Below are positions 34,776 to 43,327 of a stretch of DNA of 64,000 nt, in pieces (positions within the stretch are counted from its first letter, which is position 1; each line of letters starts with the position of its first letter). The stretch lies in contig JADGEJ010000018.1 of the NCBI GenBank assembly GCA_016744435.1, forward strand, positions 1-64,000, written 5' to 3'. Below the pieces are notes generated by a model. The model was not told where the DNA came from. It searched no databases and saw only the letters and a list, made by a program, of their open reading frames with translations. Origin of the DNA: Lentibacter sp. (lineage in GTDB: Bacteria > Pseudomonadota > Alphaproteobacteria > Rhodobacterales > Rhodobacteraceae). The position numbers and the translations under genes were made by a program.

Positions 34776-35522
34776 ATGCACAATCCATTGACGGCTGAAG
34801 TTTCGCAAAGCTGCGACGATTGCCCTATTCGGCATAGGGCTGTTTGCGCGCGCTGTGAGGCGGATGAGCTCGAAGTCCTCGACAGTATCAAATATTATCG
34901 CGCCTACGAAGCTGGCCAGACGATCCTTTGGTCGGGTGACAGGATGGAGTTTGTCGGCTCGGTTGTGCGCGGCGTCGCCTCGCTCACCCAAACGATGGAA
35001 GACGGGCGCACGCAGATGGTTGGCTTGTTGCTTCCGTCTGACTTTGTTGGCCGTCCGGGCCGCGACTCGGCGGCATATGATGTCGTCGCGACAACCGACA
35101 TTGTCATGTGTTGTTTCCGAAAAAAGCCGTTTGAAGAGATGATGGCGCGCACTCCACACCTCGCTCAACGCTTGTTAGAAATGACGCTTGATGAGCTCGA
35201 CGCTGCACGCGAGTGGATGCTTGTCTTAGGCCGCAAAACCGCGCGTGAGAAGATTGCTAGCTTGCTGAGTATTATCGCGCGCCGCGACGCGACGCTAAAC
35301 CTGAGTGCAGGCGCCGGCCCTCTCGAATTTGACTTGCCACTGACACGTGAAGCCATGGCCGACTACCTTGGGCTGACGCTTGAAACAGTCAGCCGCCAGA
35401 TCAACGCGCTCAAACGTGATGGGGTGATCGAGCTTAAAGGCAAGCGTCACGTTACAGTGCCTGACTTTGATCTGCTGAACGAAGAAGCTGGCGACGATTC
35501 CGATGGCGGCATGCTCAGCTAA
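34776..35522 (+). CDS. fnrL: FNR-family oxygen-sensing regulator
   Basis: FnrL is the oxygen-responsive activator of low-oxygen genes in Rhodobacterales. The 248-residue protein has N-terminal cysteines at about 13, 16, 24 and 27 and a central pair at 112-113, which can hold the [4Fe-4S] cluster. A cyclic-nucleotide-type beta roll follows, then a C-terminal Crp helix-turn-helix (LTREAMADYLGLTLETVSRQ, about residues 188-207). The ETVSR recognition helix matches FNR rather than CRP. Targets with FNR boxes nearby are hemN, usp and ccoN. Confidence 0.95.
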   Translation: MHNPLTAEVSQSCDDCPIRHRAVCARCEADELEVLDSIKYYRAYEAGQTILWSGDRMEFVGSVVRGVASLTQTMEDGRTQMVGLLLPSDFVGRPGRDSAAYDVVATTDIVMCCFRKKPFEEMMARTPHLAQRLLEMTLDELDAAREWMLVLGRKTAREKIASLLSIIARRDATLNLSAGAGPLEFDLPLTREAMADYLGLTLETVSRQINALKRDGVIELKGKRHVTVPDFDLLNEEAGDDSDGGMLS

Positions 35523-35572
35523 AGCGTTTCGAGTTCACGCTGTGATCCAACAATAAGTCGAAACGCTTTAAT
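35520..35572. repeat. 13-bp inverted repeat at the fnrL stop codon, with half-copy downstream
   Basis: TAAAGCGTTTCGA (35520-35532, beginning with the fnrL stop) pairs perfectly with TCGAAACGCTTTA (35558-35570). The second arm and its flank (35543-35572, 30 bp) recur with one mismatch at 35686-35715, ending in the usp stop codon read on the other strand. It may serve as a terminator for both convergent genes; there is no long T tract. Confidence 0.75.
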
Positions 35573-35597
35573 CAGCGCGGCTCTTTTTTCTTTCCCA

Positions 35598-35660
35598 AAA
35601 TATCCCGGGGGCGCGGGGGCTGGCCCCCGCACCGGTCGGATTTGCGCAGCAAATTCGAAT
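35598..35660. repeat. dispersed composite repeat, copy 2 (GC hairpin plus palindrome)
   Basis: AAATATCCCGGGGG leads into a GGGGGC..GCCCCC hairpin and then GGTCGGATTTGC..GCAAATTCGAA. The same order, inverted, occurs at 51083-51146, and the palindromic core alone at 15957-15982. It lies between the convergent fnrL and usp genes. Confidence 0.75.
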
Positions 35661-35685
35661 GCAACCTAGGGTCGACATATTGTTA

Positions 35686-35715
35686 TGATCCAGCAATAAG
35701 TCGAAACGCTTTAAT
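35686..35715. repeat. 30-bp direct repeat, second copy, overlapping the usp stop codon
   Basis: This copy matches 35543-35572 with one mismatch (A/G). It ends with TCGAAACGCTTTAAT, in which the usp stop (TTA on this strand) is embedded, mirroring how the first arm embeds the fnrL stop. Confidence 0.75.
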
Positions 35716-36550
35716 GCGCCATGAACACCGGTAGTTTGGATTGCTCCAGCATATAACGTGTCGCTCCCCCCAAGATCGCCTCGCGAAAGCGCGAATGTCC
35801 ATAGGCGCCCATCACCACCAGATCAGCGTCGATGTCGCCAGCATGGCGCAAGAGCACGTCCGACACTCGCGGCATCGTCTTTGACAAAACGTCGATCTCG
35901 GCATGCACACCGTGTCGCGCCAGCCAAACCGACAGCAAGCCGCCCGGATCAGAGCGGTTCGGCCCGTGCTTTGGCGGGTCAATCACCACAACATGCACAT
36001 TGTCGGCCTGCTGCAAGATCGGCAGCGCCGCACGCACAGCAGCAAGGGCTTCGTCGCTTTCGTTCCAACCGACAACAACTCTTTTTGGTTCAGGGACAGG
36101 CTCATTTTTCTCCGGCACCACGATAACAGGCACGCGCGCTTCGAAAAGGGCGGCTTCCACCAGCGCTTCTTGGTCTGGGCCGCGGTCTTTTCCGTAAGGC
36201 GTAGGCAGCACCATCAGGTCTGCAAAGCGGGCCCGTCCTGCGGCGTGGCGGCCAATGTCAGCCAGCTGCGCCATGCCCGTGTCGCTCGCCCATCTGAGGG
36301 TGGTCAGGTTCAGTCTGGCCTTCACCAGATCTTCAATCTCTTTGGATTCTTCATGAGCCTTATCAATGACTTCCTGCAAAATCATCGCGTTTGCACCAGC
36401 GTAGTAGTAGCCAGTTTGGCTGCGATCAACTCCAAGGCAAAGCGCTTCAAGATGCGCATCATGCGTTTCAGCGTATGCCGCAGCATGGGCAAGCAACGGC
36501 TGTGCCATTGCCTTGTTGGTTACGGCGGTGAAGATGGTTTTGTAAGACAT
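35711..36550 (-). CDS. tandem-domain universal stress protein
   Basis: This 279-residue protein has two UspA-like domains (about residues 1-145 and 150-279). The second keeps the ATP-binding motif GAYGHSRFREAILGGATRYML; in the first the region is degenerate. Tandem-Usp genes sit between fnrL and ccoN in many Rhodobacterales and are induced at low oxygen. It is divergent from ccoN, and the shared spacer has two FNR-like sites (36611-36624 imperfect and 36643-36656 perfect). ATG 36550 follows GGAGG. Its stop lies inside a 30-bp repeat. Confidence 0.92.
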   Translation of the reverse strand: MSYKTIFTAVTNKAMAQPLLAHAAAYAETHDAHLEALCLGVDRSQTGYYYAGANAMILQEVIDKAHEESKEIEDLVKARLNLTTLRWASDTGMAQLADIGRHAAGRARFADLMVLPTPYGKDRGPDQEALVEAALFEARVPVIVVPEKNEPVPEPKRVVVGWNESDEALAAVRAALPILQQADNVHVVVIDPPKHGPNRSDPGGLLSVWLARHGVHAEIDVLSKTMPRVSDVLLRHAGDIDADLVVMGAYGHSRFREAILGGATRYMLEQSKLPVFMAH

Positions 36551-36610
36551 GTGCAGTCCTCCAACATAGAATTAACATCTATTGCCTAGCGTAGTGGGCG
36601 AGGTGACACA

Positions 36611-36624
36611 TTGACGTTGATCAC
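36611..36624. promoter_or_regulatory. imperfect FNR-like site upstream of usp
   Basis: TTGACGTTGATCAC matches the FNR dyad in eight of ten half-site positions. It lies 61 bp upstream of the usp ATG, a plausible activator distance for that gene. Confidence 0.5.
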
Positions 36625-36642
36625 AAAAATCGAAATGACTTC

Positions 36643-36656
36643 TTGATGCAGATCAA
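36643..36656. promoter_or_regulatory. FNR box upstream of ccoN
   Basis: TTGATGCAGATCAA matches TTGAT-N4-ATCAA exactly and is centred about 100 bp before the ccoN ATG. FnrL activation of the cbb3 oxidase operon is established in Rhodobacter. Confidence 0.9.
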
Positions 36657-36749
36657 GGCAATAAAGCGCTCATTTGCCGAAAAGGGCGCTAGTCAAATCC
36701 CCCTAGTGTGCGGAATCGAATCGCGCGTGGGATAACGAAGGGACGAAAC

Positions 36750-38354
36750 ATGGGTAACTACATTAAACTGGTTGTGCTGGGGCTGGTCGCACTTTTTGCG
36801 CTCATCGCCGCCAACTTCGGCCGGGACCTGGCCTATCAGGTTAACTTTATAACATTCGCGTTGGCGGCAATCGTGGCTTTTGTCTACACGCTGCGCAACA
36901 CAGGTGAGCCGGTTTCAACCGTCGATCTGTCGGGCGAATATATGGATGGCGTCGTGCGCGCCGGTGTGATCGCAACAGCCTTCTGGGGTGTTGTTGGCTT
37001 CCTTGTCGGGGTCACGATCGCATTTCAACTGGCTTTTCCGGTGCTCAACTTTGATTGGGCGCAAGGCTATGCAAACTTCGGGCGCCTGCGGCCGCTGCAC
37101 ACAAGTGCGGTGATCTTCGCGTTTGGCGGCAACGCGCTTATCGCGACATCGTTCTATGTTGTTCAGCGCACAAGTGCGGCGCGCCTTTGGGGCGGCAACC
37201 TTGCATGGTTCGTCTTCTGGGGCTTCCAGCTGTTCATCGTTCTGGCGGCAACGGGCTACCTGCTCGGCGCGACCCAGTCCAAAGAATACGCAGAACCCGA
37301 GTGGTATACTGACCACTGGCTCACAATCGTCTGGGTGTCATACCTTGCTGTCTTCATCGGCACGCTGGTGAAGCGCAAAGAGCCACACATCTACGTGGCC
37401 AACTGGTTCTACCTTTCGTTTATCCTGACTGTTGCCATGCTTCACCTCGTCAACAACCTGAGCATCCCTGTGAGCATCTATGGCTCAAAGTCGGTTCAAG
37501 TGTTCTCGGGCGTACAAGATGCGATGGTTCAGTGGTGGTATGGCCACAACGCCGTGGGCTTCTTCCTCACAGCGGGCTTCCTCGGGATGATGTACTACTT
37601 CGTTCCAAAGCAGGCCGAGCGTCCGATCTTCTCGTATAAACTGTCGATCATCCACTTCTGGGCGCTGATCTTCCTTTATATCTGGGCTGGCCCACACCAC
37701 TTGCACTACACAGCGCTTCCCGACTGGGCTGCAACGCTGGGCATGGTGTTCTCGATCGTTCTCTGGATGCCTTCATGGGGCGGGATGATCAACGGCCTGA
37801 TGACGCTTTCAGGCGCATGGGACAAACTGCGCACCGATCCGATCATCCGCATGATGGTTATCTCGGTTGGCTTCTACGGCATGTCGACTTTCGAAGGCCC
37901 GATGATGTCAATCCGCGCAGTGAACTCGCTTTCACACTACACTGACTGGACAATCGGCCACGTGCACTCTGGTGCGCTCGGTTGGAACGGGATGATCACT
38001 TTCGGTGCTCTCTACTTCCTTGTCCCGAAACTGTGGAACAAAGAGCGGCTTTACAGCCTCAGCCTCGTAAGCTGGCACTTCTGGCTCGCCACAATCGGCA
38101 TCATCCTTTACGCGGCATCCATGTGGGTGACGGGTATTATGGAAGGCCTGATGTGGCGTGAAGTTGACGCAAACGGTTTCCTCGTGAACTCGTTCGCCGA
38201 CACTGTAAGTGCGAAGTTCCCAATGTATGTGGTCCGTGGACTTGGGGGGCTTATGTTCCTCGGCGGCGCGCTCATCATGTGCTACAACCTTTGGATGACA
38301 GTTAAGCGTTCGCCGGCCGTAGAAGCCACGAACCATGTCGTTCCTGCAGAATAA
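36750..38354 (+). CDS. ccoN: cbb3-type cytochrome c oxidase subunit I
   Basis: This is the catalytic haem-copper subunit that reduces oxygen with high affinity. The 534-residue membrane protein has about fourteen hydrophobic segments. Haem and copper ligand segments are visible: [20 protein letters not shown] near residue 110, [16 protein letters not shown] near 261 (His-Copper B and the cbb3 tyrosine region), [15 protein letters not shown] near 313, and [15 protein letters not shown] near 404. I use ATG 36750, preceded by GAAGGGA; a GTG at 36708 is unlikely. The operon order is ccoN-O-Q-P. Confidence 0.97.
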   Translation: MGNYIKLVVLGLVALFALIAANFGRDLAYQVNFITFALAAIVAFVYTLRNTGEPVSTVDLSGEYMDGVVRAGVIATAFWGVVGFLVGVTIAFQLAFPVLNFDWAQGYANFGRLRPLHTSAVIFAFGGNALIATSFYVVQRTSAARLWGGNLAWFVFWGFQLFIVLAATGYLLGATQSKEYAEPEWYTDHWLTIVWVSYLAVFIGTLVKRKEPHIYVANWFYLSFILTVAMLHLVNNLSIPVSIYGSKSVQVFSGVQDAMVQWWYGHNAVGFFLTAGFLGMMYYFVPKQAERPIFSYKLSIIHFWALIFLYIWAGPHHLHYTALPDWAATLGMVFSIVLWMPSWGGMINGLMTLSGAWDKLRTDPIIRMMVISVGFYGMSTFEGPMMSIRAVNSLSHYTDWTIGHVHSGALGWNGMITFGALYFLVPKLWNKERLYSLSLVSWHFWLATIGIILYAASMWVTGIMEGLMWREVDANGFLVNSFADTVSAKFPMYVVRGLGGLMFLGGALIMCYNLWMTVKRSPAVEATNHVVPAE

Positions 38355-38368
38355 GGAGGGCTAATAGA

Positions 38369-39097
38369 ATGGCTATTCTTGATAAACACGGCGTCATCGA
38401 GCGTAACGTTACGCTTCTTGCGATCTTCGCCTTCCTCGTAGTCACCATCGGCGGCATTGTGCAGATTGCACCGCTGTTCTGGCTGGAAAACACAATTGAG
38501 GATGTGGAGGGCATGCGCCCCTACACCCCTCTGGAGCTGACCGGACGTGATATTTACATCCGCGAAGGCTGCTATGTGTGCCACAGCCAGATGATCCGCC
38601 CGATGCGGGACGAAGTGGAGCGTTACGGCGACTACAGCCTCGCGGCTGAAAGCCAGTACGACCACCCGTTCCAGTGGGGCTCAAAGCGCACAGGGCCAGA
38701 CTTGGCCCGTGTTGGCGGCCGCTACTCTGACGACTGGCACGTTGACCACATGCGCAACCCGCAATCGGTTGTTCCGGAATCAGTGATGCCGAAATACGGC
38801 TTCCTTGAGAACAAAATGATCGACGGCAAATACGTGGAAGATCTGATCTCAACCCATGCGTTCGTTGGTGTGCCTTACACTGACGAGATGATCGCAAGTG
38901 CTCAGGCTGACTTTAAAGCCCAAGCAGACCCCGACAGTGACTATGACGGGCTGATCGAGCGCTACGGTGAGAAAGTATCTGTGCGAAACTTTGACGGCGC
39001 CGCTGGTATTTCAGAAGCTGATGCTCTGATCGCCTACCTGCAAATGCTCGGTACGTTGGTTGATTTCTCAACCTTCACTGCCGACGTGAGCCGCTGA
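38369..39097 (+). CDS. ccoO: cbb3-type cytochrome c oxidase subunit II (mono-haem cytochrome c)
   Basis: This membrane-anchored monohaem cytochrome c passes electrons to CcoN. The 242-residue protein has an N-terminal hydrophobic segment ([22 protein letters not shown]) and the haem motif CYVCHSQ near residue 69. The [16 protein letters not shown] segment and the Met of [10 protein letters not shown] are also characteristic. It begins 14 bp after ccoN with AAGGAGG upstream. Confidence 0.97.
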   Translation: MAILDKHGVIERNVTLLAIFAFLVVTIGGIVQIAPLFWLENTIEDVEGMRPYTPLELTGRDIYIREGCYVCHSQMIRPMRDEVERYGDYSLAAESQYDHPFQWGSKRTGPDLARVGGRYSDDWHVDHMRNPQSVVPESVMPKYGFLENKMIDGKYVEDLISTHAFVGVPYTDEMIASAQADFKAQADPDSDYDGLIERYGEKVSVRNFDGAAGISEADALIAYLQMLGTLVDFSTFTADVSR

Positions 39098-39107
39098 GGA
39101 GAGACCA

Positions 39108-39308
39108 ATGGAAACATATTCTCTACTTCGTGAATTTGCCGACAGCTGGATGTTGCTTTTGTTGTTCGCTTTCTTCTGTGGGATGGCCCTTTGGGTCTTC
39201 CTGCGGCCGGGCAGCACCAAGACCTACAACGACATAGCAAACATCCCGTTCCGGCATGAAGACAAGCCTACGCCTGCCAAGAAATCTAGCGGCGAAAAGG
39301 AGGCCTAA
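39108..39308 (+). CDS. ccoQ: cbb3-type cytochrome c oxidase subunit IV (CcoQ/FixQ)
   Basis: This 66-residue protein has a single membrane segment (SWMLLLLFAFFCGMALWVFL) followed by RPGSTKTYNDIANIPFRHED, the usual CcoQ tail. CcoQ stabilises the complex and affects its response to oxygen; it carries no cofactor. It lies between ccoO and ccoP with a 10-bp gap before and 3 bp after. Confidence 0.95.
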   Translation: METYSLLREFADSWMLLLLFAFFCGMALWVFLRPGSTKTYNDIANIPFRHEDKPTPAKKSSGEKEA

Positions 39309-39311
39309 GAC

Positions 39312-40175
39312 ATGGCTAAGAAACCAGTACAAAAACAAGAGGTCGAGACCACTGGCCACAGCTGGGACGGGATTGAAGAATTCAACAACCCGCTTCCAAA
39401 GTGGTGGCTCTACACCCTGTATGTCTGCATCATTTGGGCGGTTTGGTATTCTATCGCTTACCCGGCATGGCCAGGCATCAAGAGCGCAACAGCGGGTTAC
39501 CTCGGTTGGTCAACGCGCGCTCTCGTCGCGGAAGAAATTGCTGAAGTTGAGGGCCGTAACGCGGCGATCAACGAAAAGCTGGCGACAGTTGAGCTTGCCT
39601 CGATCGCAACAGACCCTGAGCTGAAAACCTACGCTACATCTTCAGGCGCGGCCGTTTTCAAAACATGGTGTGCACAGTGCCACGGCTCAGGCGCCGCTGG
39701 CGCGGTTGGCTACCCCAACTTGCAAGACGATGACTGGCTCTGGGGCGGTTCTGTGGAAGAGATCCGTACAACTGTTGCTCACGGCATTCGCCAAGAGACA
39801 GATGACGACACGCGCTTCTCGGAAATGCCAGCCTTTGGGGACGACTACCTCGAGCCTGAGCAGATCGACGCGGTTGTGAACTACGTCATGTCACTTTCCG
39901 GCGAGCCAAAAGACGCAAGCGTTGTCGCGGCCGGTATGGAAGTCTTCGCTGAAGACTGCGCCTCGTGCCACGCCGAAGACGGCACTGGCGACCGTGAGCA
40001 AGGCGCGCCTAACCTGACTGACGCGATCTGGCTCTATGGCGGCGACTACGACACTGTCAAAGAGACTGTCACGTTCTCGCGTTTTGGCGTGATGCCAGAC
40101 TGGAACGAACGCCTCACAGAAGCGCAAGTACGCGCTGTGGCGACATATGTTCACCAACTTGGTGGTGGTGAATAA
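39312..40175 (+). CDS. ccoP: cbb3-type cytochrome c oxidase subunit III (di-haem cytochrome c)
   Basis: This 287-residue membrane-anchored dihaem cytochrome c accepts electrons for the oxidase. The N-terminus has [16 protein letters not shown], diagnostic of CcoP, then one clear hydrophobic segment. Haem motifs are CAQCHGSG near residue 120 and CASCHAEDG near 217; Met ligands lie in SEMPAFG and GVMPDW. It ends the operon; a UUCG-type hairpin follows seven bases after the stop. Confidence 0.97.
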   Translation: MAKKPVQKQEVETTGHSWDGIEEFNNPLPKWWLYTLYVCIIWAVWYSIAYPAWPGIKSATAGYLGWSTRALVAEEIAEVEGRNAAINEKLATVELASIATDPELKTYATSSGAAVFKTWCAQCHGSGAAGAVGYPNLQDDDWLWGGSVEEIRTTVAHGIRQETDDDTRFSEMPAFGDDYLEPEQIDAVVNYVMSLSGEPKDASVVAAGMEVFAEDCASCHAEDGTGDREQGAPNLTDAIWLYGGDYDTVKETVTFSRFGVMPDWNERLTEAQVRAVATYVHQLGGGE

Positions 40176-40181
40176 GAGAAT

Positions 40182-40205
40182 TCCGGAGGCCTTCGGGCCC
40201 CCGGA
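40182..40205 (+). terminator. TTCG-tetraloop hairpin after ccoP
   Basis: TCCGG-A-GGCC, TTCG loop, GGCC-C-CCGGA: a stable stem with one internal mismatch, beginning seven bases after the ccoP stop. There is no T tract, so it may protect the 3' end as well as terminate. Confidence 0.7.
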
Positions 40206-40211
40206 GTAAGG

Positions 40212-40256
40212 CATCGGCCCTTCCGTCCTGTTCGCGCGTTTCCTGGAAGGCCGATG
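40212..40256. repeat. inverted repeat downstream of ccoP
   Basis: CATCGGCCCTTCC (40212-40224) and GGAAGGCCGATG (40245-40256) pair with one bulged base around a 20-base loop. It is the second of three hairpins in the non-coding gap 40176-40514, which holds no gene I can support. Confidence 0.65.
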
Positions 40257-40281
40257 TCTGTTTAACACAAAATACCACATT

Positions 40282-40317
40282 GCGAAGGCCAAGGGCTAAA
40301 GCCTTTGGCCTTTTCGC
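40282..40317 (+). terminator. rho-independent terminator, third hairpin after ccoP
   Basis: AAGGCCAAGGGC and GCCTTTGGCCTT form a 12-pair stem with loop TAAA and a TTTT run at the 3' side, flanked by GCG/CGC. It is the best terminator in this gap. Confidence 0.8.
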
Positions 40318-40514
40318 TATTTCGGCCAGTCGGGCTTTGCCCAAAGCGGCTTGCGCAAGCTCACCTACTTTTGAGGCGAACCAGAGGTTCATCTCGACAT
40401 GCACTGAGGTCTGTTTTACGGACTTTGTGCCGCATTGTGCCCGCCCCGTGCCGCTCGGTAAATCGACGCTATGGCTTTGAGATTGGGCCACACCATCAAC
40501 TGGAGGTAAACCTT

Positions 40515-40805
40515 ATGAAGTGGCTTCAACGTGCGGCGATCGCCGAGGGCCTGACGCTCATAGCATTGGTGTGCATCGCTGTGCCGCTCAAGTACTGGGC
40601 GGGCCTGCCTGGGCTGGTTTCAATCATAGGGCCGATCCATGGTGCCGCCTTTGTCGGTTTCGTGATCATGATCTCTTATGGCTTGAACGCAAAGCTGATT
40701 GGGGCATGGGGCGCCCTGCGCCTTCTTATCGGCGCGCTGATCCCTTTTGGCGGCTTTGTGAACGAACGCTGGCTGAGCCGCCTCTCCGAGAGCCCTTCCG
40801 CGTAA
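40515..40805 (+). CDS. DUF3817 small membrane protein
   Basis: This 96-residue protein has three hydrophobic segments. The pattern AEGLTLIALVCIAVPLKYW followed by IGPIHGAAFVGFVI matches the DUF3817 family, also found as the C-terminal part of some larger membrane proteins. Function is unknown. ATG 40515 has GGAGGT eight bases upstream, which fixes the start. It stands alone after three hairpins and before gene remnants on the other strand. Confidence 0.85.
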   Translation: MKWLQRAAIAEGLTLIALVCIAVPLKYWAGLPGLVSIIGPIHGAAFVGFVIMISYGLNAKLIGAWGALRLLIGALIPFGGFVNERWLSRLSESPSA

Positions 40806-40851
40806 GAGTAAGAAGCCGTTGCCTTAGGCTCCTGACCCTAACCTTCTCAGA

Positions 40852-41013
40852 ACGTCGGTTGCGCTCCGCTGCTGCAACTGCGGCACCCGCCAAAATGAGA
40901 GGCGCGGCAAGGATGAAGCTCGTGGACAGGCTGAGGCGGAAAATGAACAAGTCCGCTAGAACTGGCCAACACAGGGCCAGATACTCAAAGGGAGCAAGCC
41001 AACCGAGACAGTT
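40852..41013 (-). pseudogene. C-terminal remnant of an EamA/DMT-family transporter
   Basis: Read on the minus strand, this stretch gives NCLGWLAPFEYLALCWPVLADLF and then FILAAPLILAGAAVAAAERNRR. That matches the last two membrane helices of EamA-type drug/metabolite transporters, where APFEYxALxW and LGAALILAG are common. There is no start codon or upstream helices. The frame differs from the truncated signal-peptide gene that abuts it at 41012. I read it as a decayed fragment joined by deletion. Downstream the frame runs on into antisense of DUF3817 without family features. Confidence 0.55.
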
Positions 41014-41095
41014 AGGCTGCCTCTTGGGCCGCGGCTGGGAAGGCCGTGCCTAGGGCAAGCGCCGTGGCGCAGGCAAGCCTTGAAAGGTATGACAT
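41012..41095 (-). pseudogene. truncated gene: signal peptide only, third position of the DUF1826-DUF6525 set
   Basis: AAAGGA followed by ATG at 41095 starts a 27-residue frame, MSYLSRLACATALALGTAFP then AAAQEAA and stop. It is a good signal peptide with cleavage after Ala, but almost no mature protein follows. It begins 11 bases past the DUF6525 stop, so it was probably the next gene of the operon. The rest appears lost, because EamA-like sequence in another frame begins at once. A real 27-residue secreted peptide cannot be excluded. Confidence 0.5.
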
Positions 41096-41106
41096 GAGGG
41101 TTTCCT

Positions 41107-41379
41107 TTAAGTTCTGGAGTTAAGTATGAAAGCTGTGGAGTGCCGATCACGCGAAAGCGTTTTGGTTTCGGCGTTGGAGAGACGCTGAAGCGCTTCTTCT
41201 GCAGTCAAGCCTTTGGCACGCGATTTGGCCCAAACGCGGTGAACCGAGGCTGCAGACCATGGCAACGCGGCCTGAGCGACCCAATGGCGCACGGGTGGCG
41301 GCAATTGGTCAAAAGCATCCATCGGACTTCCAGAGCGCTTTTTCCGCCGCAGGCTGCTCTTTCCGAGATTGCAGGTCAT
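41107..41379 (-). CDS. DUF6525-family small protein
   Basis: This 90-residue basic protein starts with NLGKSSLRRKKRSG, then MDAFDQLPPPVRHWVAQAALPWSAASVHRVW, and ends with an EEALQRLSNAET helix. The pattern matches DUF6525, a short family I know from Rhodobacterales; no function is established. Its ATG overlaps the DUF1826 stop (ATGA). Together with DUF1826 and the COG0523 GTPase it forms a three-gene coupled set. Confidence 0.75.
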   Translation of the reverse strand: MTCNLGKSSLRRKKRSGSPMDAFDQLPPPVRHWVAQAALPWSAASVHRVWAKSRAKGLTAEEALQRLSNAETKTLSRDRHSTAFILNSRT

Positions 41380-42011
41380 ACGGGGCCTTCCGGATCAAAG
41401 ATCGGGTCCAAGACCAGCACAAGGCGCGTTTCGCCAGTCCCCTCAATCGGGGGAGAACGGTGCAAGAGGCCCGCCTCTGGCTCTGGCGGCCAAAGTGTAC
41501 CACGAAGAAAAATGGGGGCACCTGTTGGAGCTGTGAAGATTTTCTCTGGATCTTCGCCTGCTCTGGAGGTTCCGTATTGCGTGCCTGTCCCGCGATAAGT
41601 GCAGACCAGCCTGCCATTGATTGCATCAAGGTGAAACTTCCGGCAGGCGTTTGTTGCAACAGCCTCTAGTCGAAGCCGAAGAAAGGTAACTTGCATGAGG
41701 TCGGCAAAGTGTTGCGCCAGACTGTCGATATCATTGATCAGCCAATCAAGCGGCTCTCCCTTCGGCATTCCAGCGATGTCGCAGAGATGCTCGGTCGTTT
41801 CCCGGATTGCATTTGCTTGCAAGACAACCCGCCCGCTGGGCAGAAGCCCTGCATCTAGCGAAGCAAGCCATGCAATGGCAGCCATCGGCACATCACGCCG
41901 CCAGAGCGCGGCTGCGCAAGCCGGCTCACGAAAGCTTTTCAAGCCTCGTGCATCGCGCAGAACGCTGACGCCAGCGGGCTGATCAGCGGATATAGATGTG
42001 GCGATGTTCAT
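41376..42011 (-). CDS. DUF1826-family protein
   Basis: This 211-residue soluble protein has the pattern [23 protein letters not shown] and then a C-terminal [21 protein letters not shown]. This is typical of DUF1826, and its histidine and aspartate spacing (HxD then HR) suggests a 2-oxoglutarate/iron oxygenase-like core, an inference only. ATG 42011 overlaps the GTPase stop (ATGA), so a longer upstream start is rejected. DUF1826 next to COG0523 zinc GTPases is a recurring arrangement. Confidence 0.8.
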   Translation of the reverse strand: MNIATSISADQPAGVSVLRDARGLKSFREPACAAALWRRDVPMAAIAWLASLDAGLLPSGRVVLQANAIRETTEHLCDIAGMPKGEPLDWLINDIDSLAQHFADLMQVTFLRLRLEAVATNACRKFHLDAINGRLVCTYRGTGTQYGTSRAGEDPEKIFTAPTGAPIFLRGTLWPPEPEAGLLHRSPPIEGTGETRLVLVLDPIFDPEGPV

Positions 42012-43222
42012 GCGGCATCTTCTGCATGTCGCCAGCCCGGGAATGGGTCGGGTATATCGAGAGGCAAGGCATCGGGCCCAGCCGCCAGCACAGATGGAAC
42101 AAGGCAAGCATCAAGTTTTGACTTTAGCGCAGGCCAATCTATGCCCGCGCCAATGAAGACAAGTTCCTGCCGTCGGTCTCCCCATGGTTCCTGCCAATGC
42201 TGCTGCATGTAATCCCGTGCAGAGGCGTGATCTGGCCAACGCGCCTCGGGGACAGAGGCCCACCAGGTACCTATCGGTTTGACACTCGAAAGCGATCCGG
42301 CCAGAGAAAACTCGGCCACCCACTCGGGGCGCGTGGCAAGCCAGAAGTGCCCCTTGGCACGGATCACACCGGGCATGTCACCGTTCAAAACCGCGAGGAT
42401 TTTCTCTGGGATGAAGGGCGCGCGCGCACGGTAGACGTAGGATGCGACGCCGTATTCCTCGGTTTCGGGCACGTGGTCTTCAAACCCATAAAGCTCTTTG
42501 GCCCACATCGGATGCTCATGCGCCTTGTCGAAGTCGAAAAGCCCGGTGTCGAGTATCCTGTTCGCGGCGACTTCCGAGTGATTGGTCTCAATGATCTTGG
42601 TATCCGCATTGAGGCTTCGGATGATTTTGCGGGCCGCATCAACCTGTTCTTCGGTTGCATCGGCCACCTTGTTCAGGATCACAACGTCGGCAAATTCCAT
42701 CTGATCGGTGAGCAAATGCACCAGCGTGCGCTCATCCTCATCGCCCATGATCTCGCCGCGGTCGCGCAGGAAATCGTGGCTGGAGAAGTCTTTGAGCAAG
42801 TTCACAGCGTCGACGACAGTCACCATCGTGTCGAGCCGCGCAACATCCATCAGGCTTTCGCCGAACTCGTCGCGGAACTCGAACGTGGCTGCAACAGGCA
42901 GTGGCTCGGAAATCCCCGTGCTCTCGATCAGCAGATAGTCAAACCGCCGTTCCGCTGCCAATCGTTTCACTTCTTCGAGAAGATCGTCGCGCAACGTGCA
43001 ACAGATGCAGCCGTTGGACATCTCGACAAGCGTCTCATCCGTGCGGCTCAGTTCCGTGTCGGCACGAACGAGGTCGGCGTCTATGTTCACCTCTGACATG
43101 TCGTTGACGATAACCGCCACGCGCCGCCCCTCGCGGTTGTTTAGCACGCGGTTCAGTAAGGTGGTTTTGCCCGCGCCCAAAAATCCGGACAAGACGGTGA
43201 CGGGAAGCCGGTTATCTGACAT
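42008..43222 (-). CDS. COG0523 (CobW/ZigA-type) metal-chaperone GTPase
   Basis: This 404-residue G3E GTPase has Walker [16 protein letters not shown] near residue 10 and the metal-binding [11 protein letters not shown] (CxCC, near residue 72), followed by [11 protein letters not shown] and a C-terminal CobW domain. Such proteins hand zinc or other metals to client enzymes and are often Zur-controlled under zinc shortage. Residues [10 protein letters not shown] in the C-terminal domain fit the ZigA/YjiA-YeiR branch. ATG 43222, with GGAG upstream, is preferred to a longer frame. It is divergent from an Rrf2-type regulator. The metal is inferred, not shown. Confidence 0.88.
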   Translation of the reverse strand: MSDNRLPVTVLSGFLGAGKTTLLNRVLNNREGRRVAVIVNDMSEVNIDADLVRADTELSRTDETLVEMSNGCICCTLRDDLLEEVKRLAAERRFDYLLIESTGISEPLPVAATFEFRDEFGESLMDVARLDTMVTVVDAVNLLKDFSSHDFLRDRGEIMGDEDERTLVHLLTDQMEFADVVILNKVADATEEQVDAARKIIRSLNADTKIIETNHSEVAANRILDTGLFDFDKAHEHPMWAKELYGFEDHVPETEEYGVASYVYRARAPFIPEKILAVLNGDMPGVIRAKGHFWLATRPEWVAEFSLAGSLSSVKPIGTWWASVPEARWPDHASARDYMQQHWQEPWGDRRQELVFIGAGIDWPALKSKLDACLVPSVLAAGPDALPLDIPDPFPGWRHAEDAA

Positions 43223-43327
43223 ATGTGATCTCCATTGCGTGTTGTGTCGATCACGCAACTTACGTAGTTACTAGACCAATGCAACCGCAAATGTTACATA
43301 TGAATTCGACTTGGAGAAATCTCGCGC

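Noticed and set aside
36708-36749. GTG start that would lengthen CcoN by 14 residues
   Set aside because: The added residues do not resemble CcoN, and ATG 36750 has GAAGGGA upstream.
40305-40514. Longer start for the DUF3817 protein
   Set aside because: The family begins at ATG 40515, which has GGAGGT at the right distance; the upstream part covers a terminator.
40956-41150. A 64-codon minus-strand frame overlapping the deletion scar
   Set aside because: Its start lies antisense inside other sequence and it has no ribosome site; the signal-peptide frame at 41095 and the EamA tail explain the region better.
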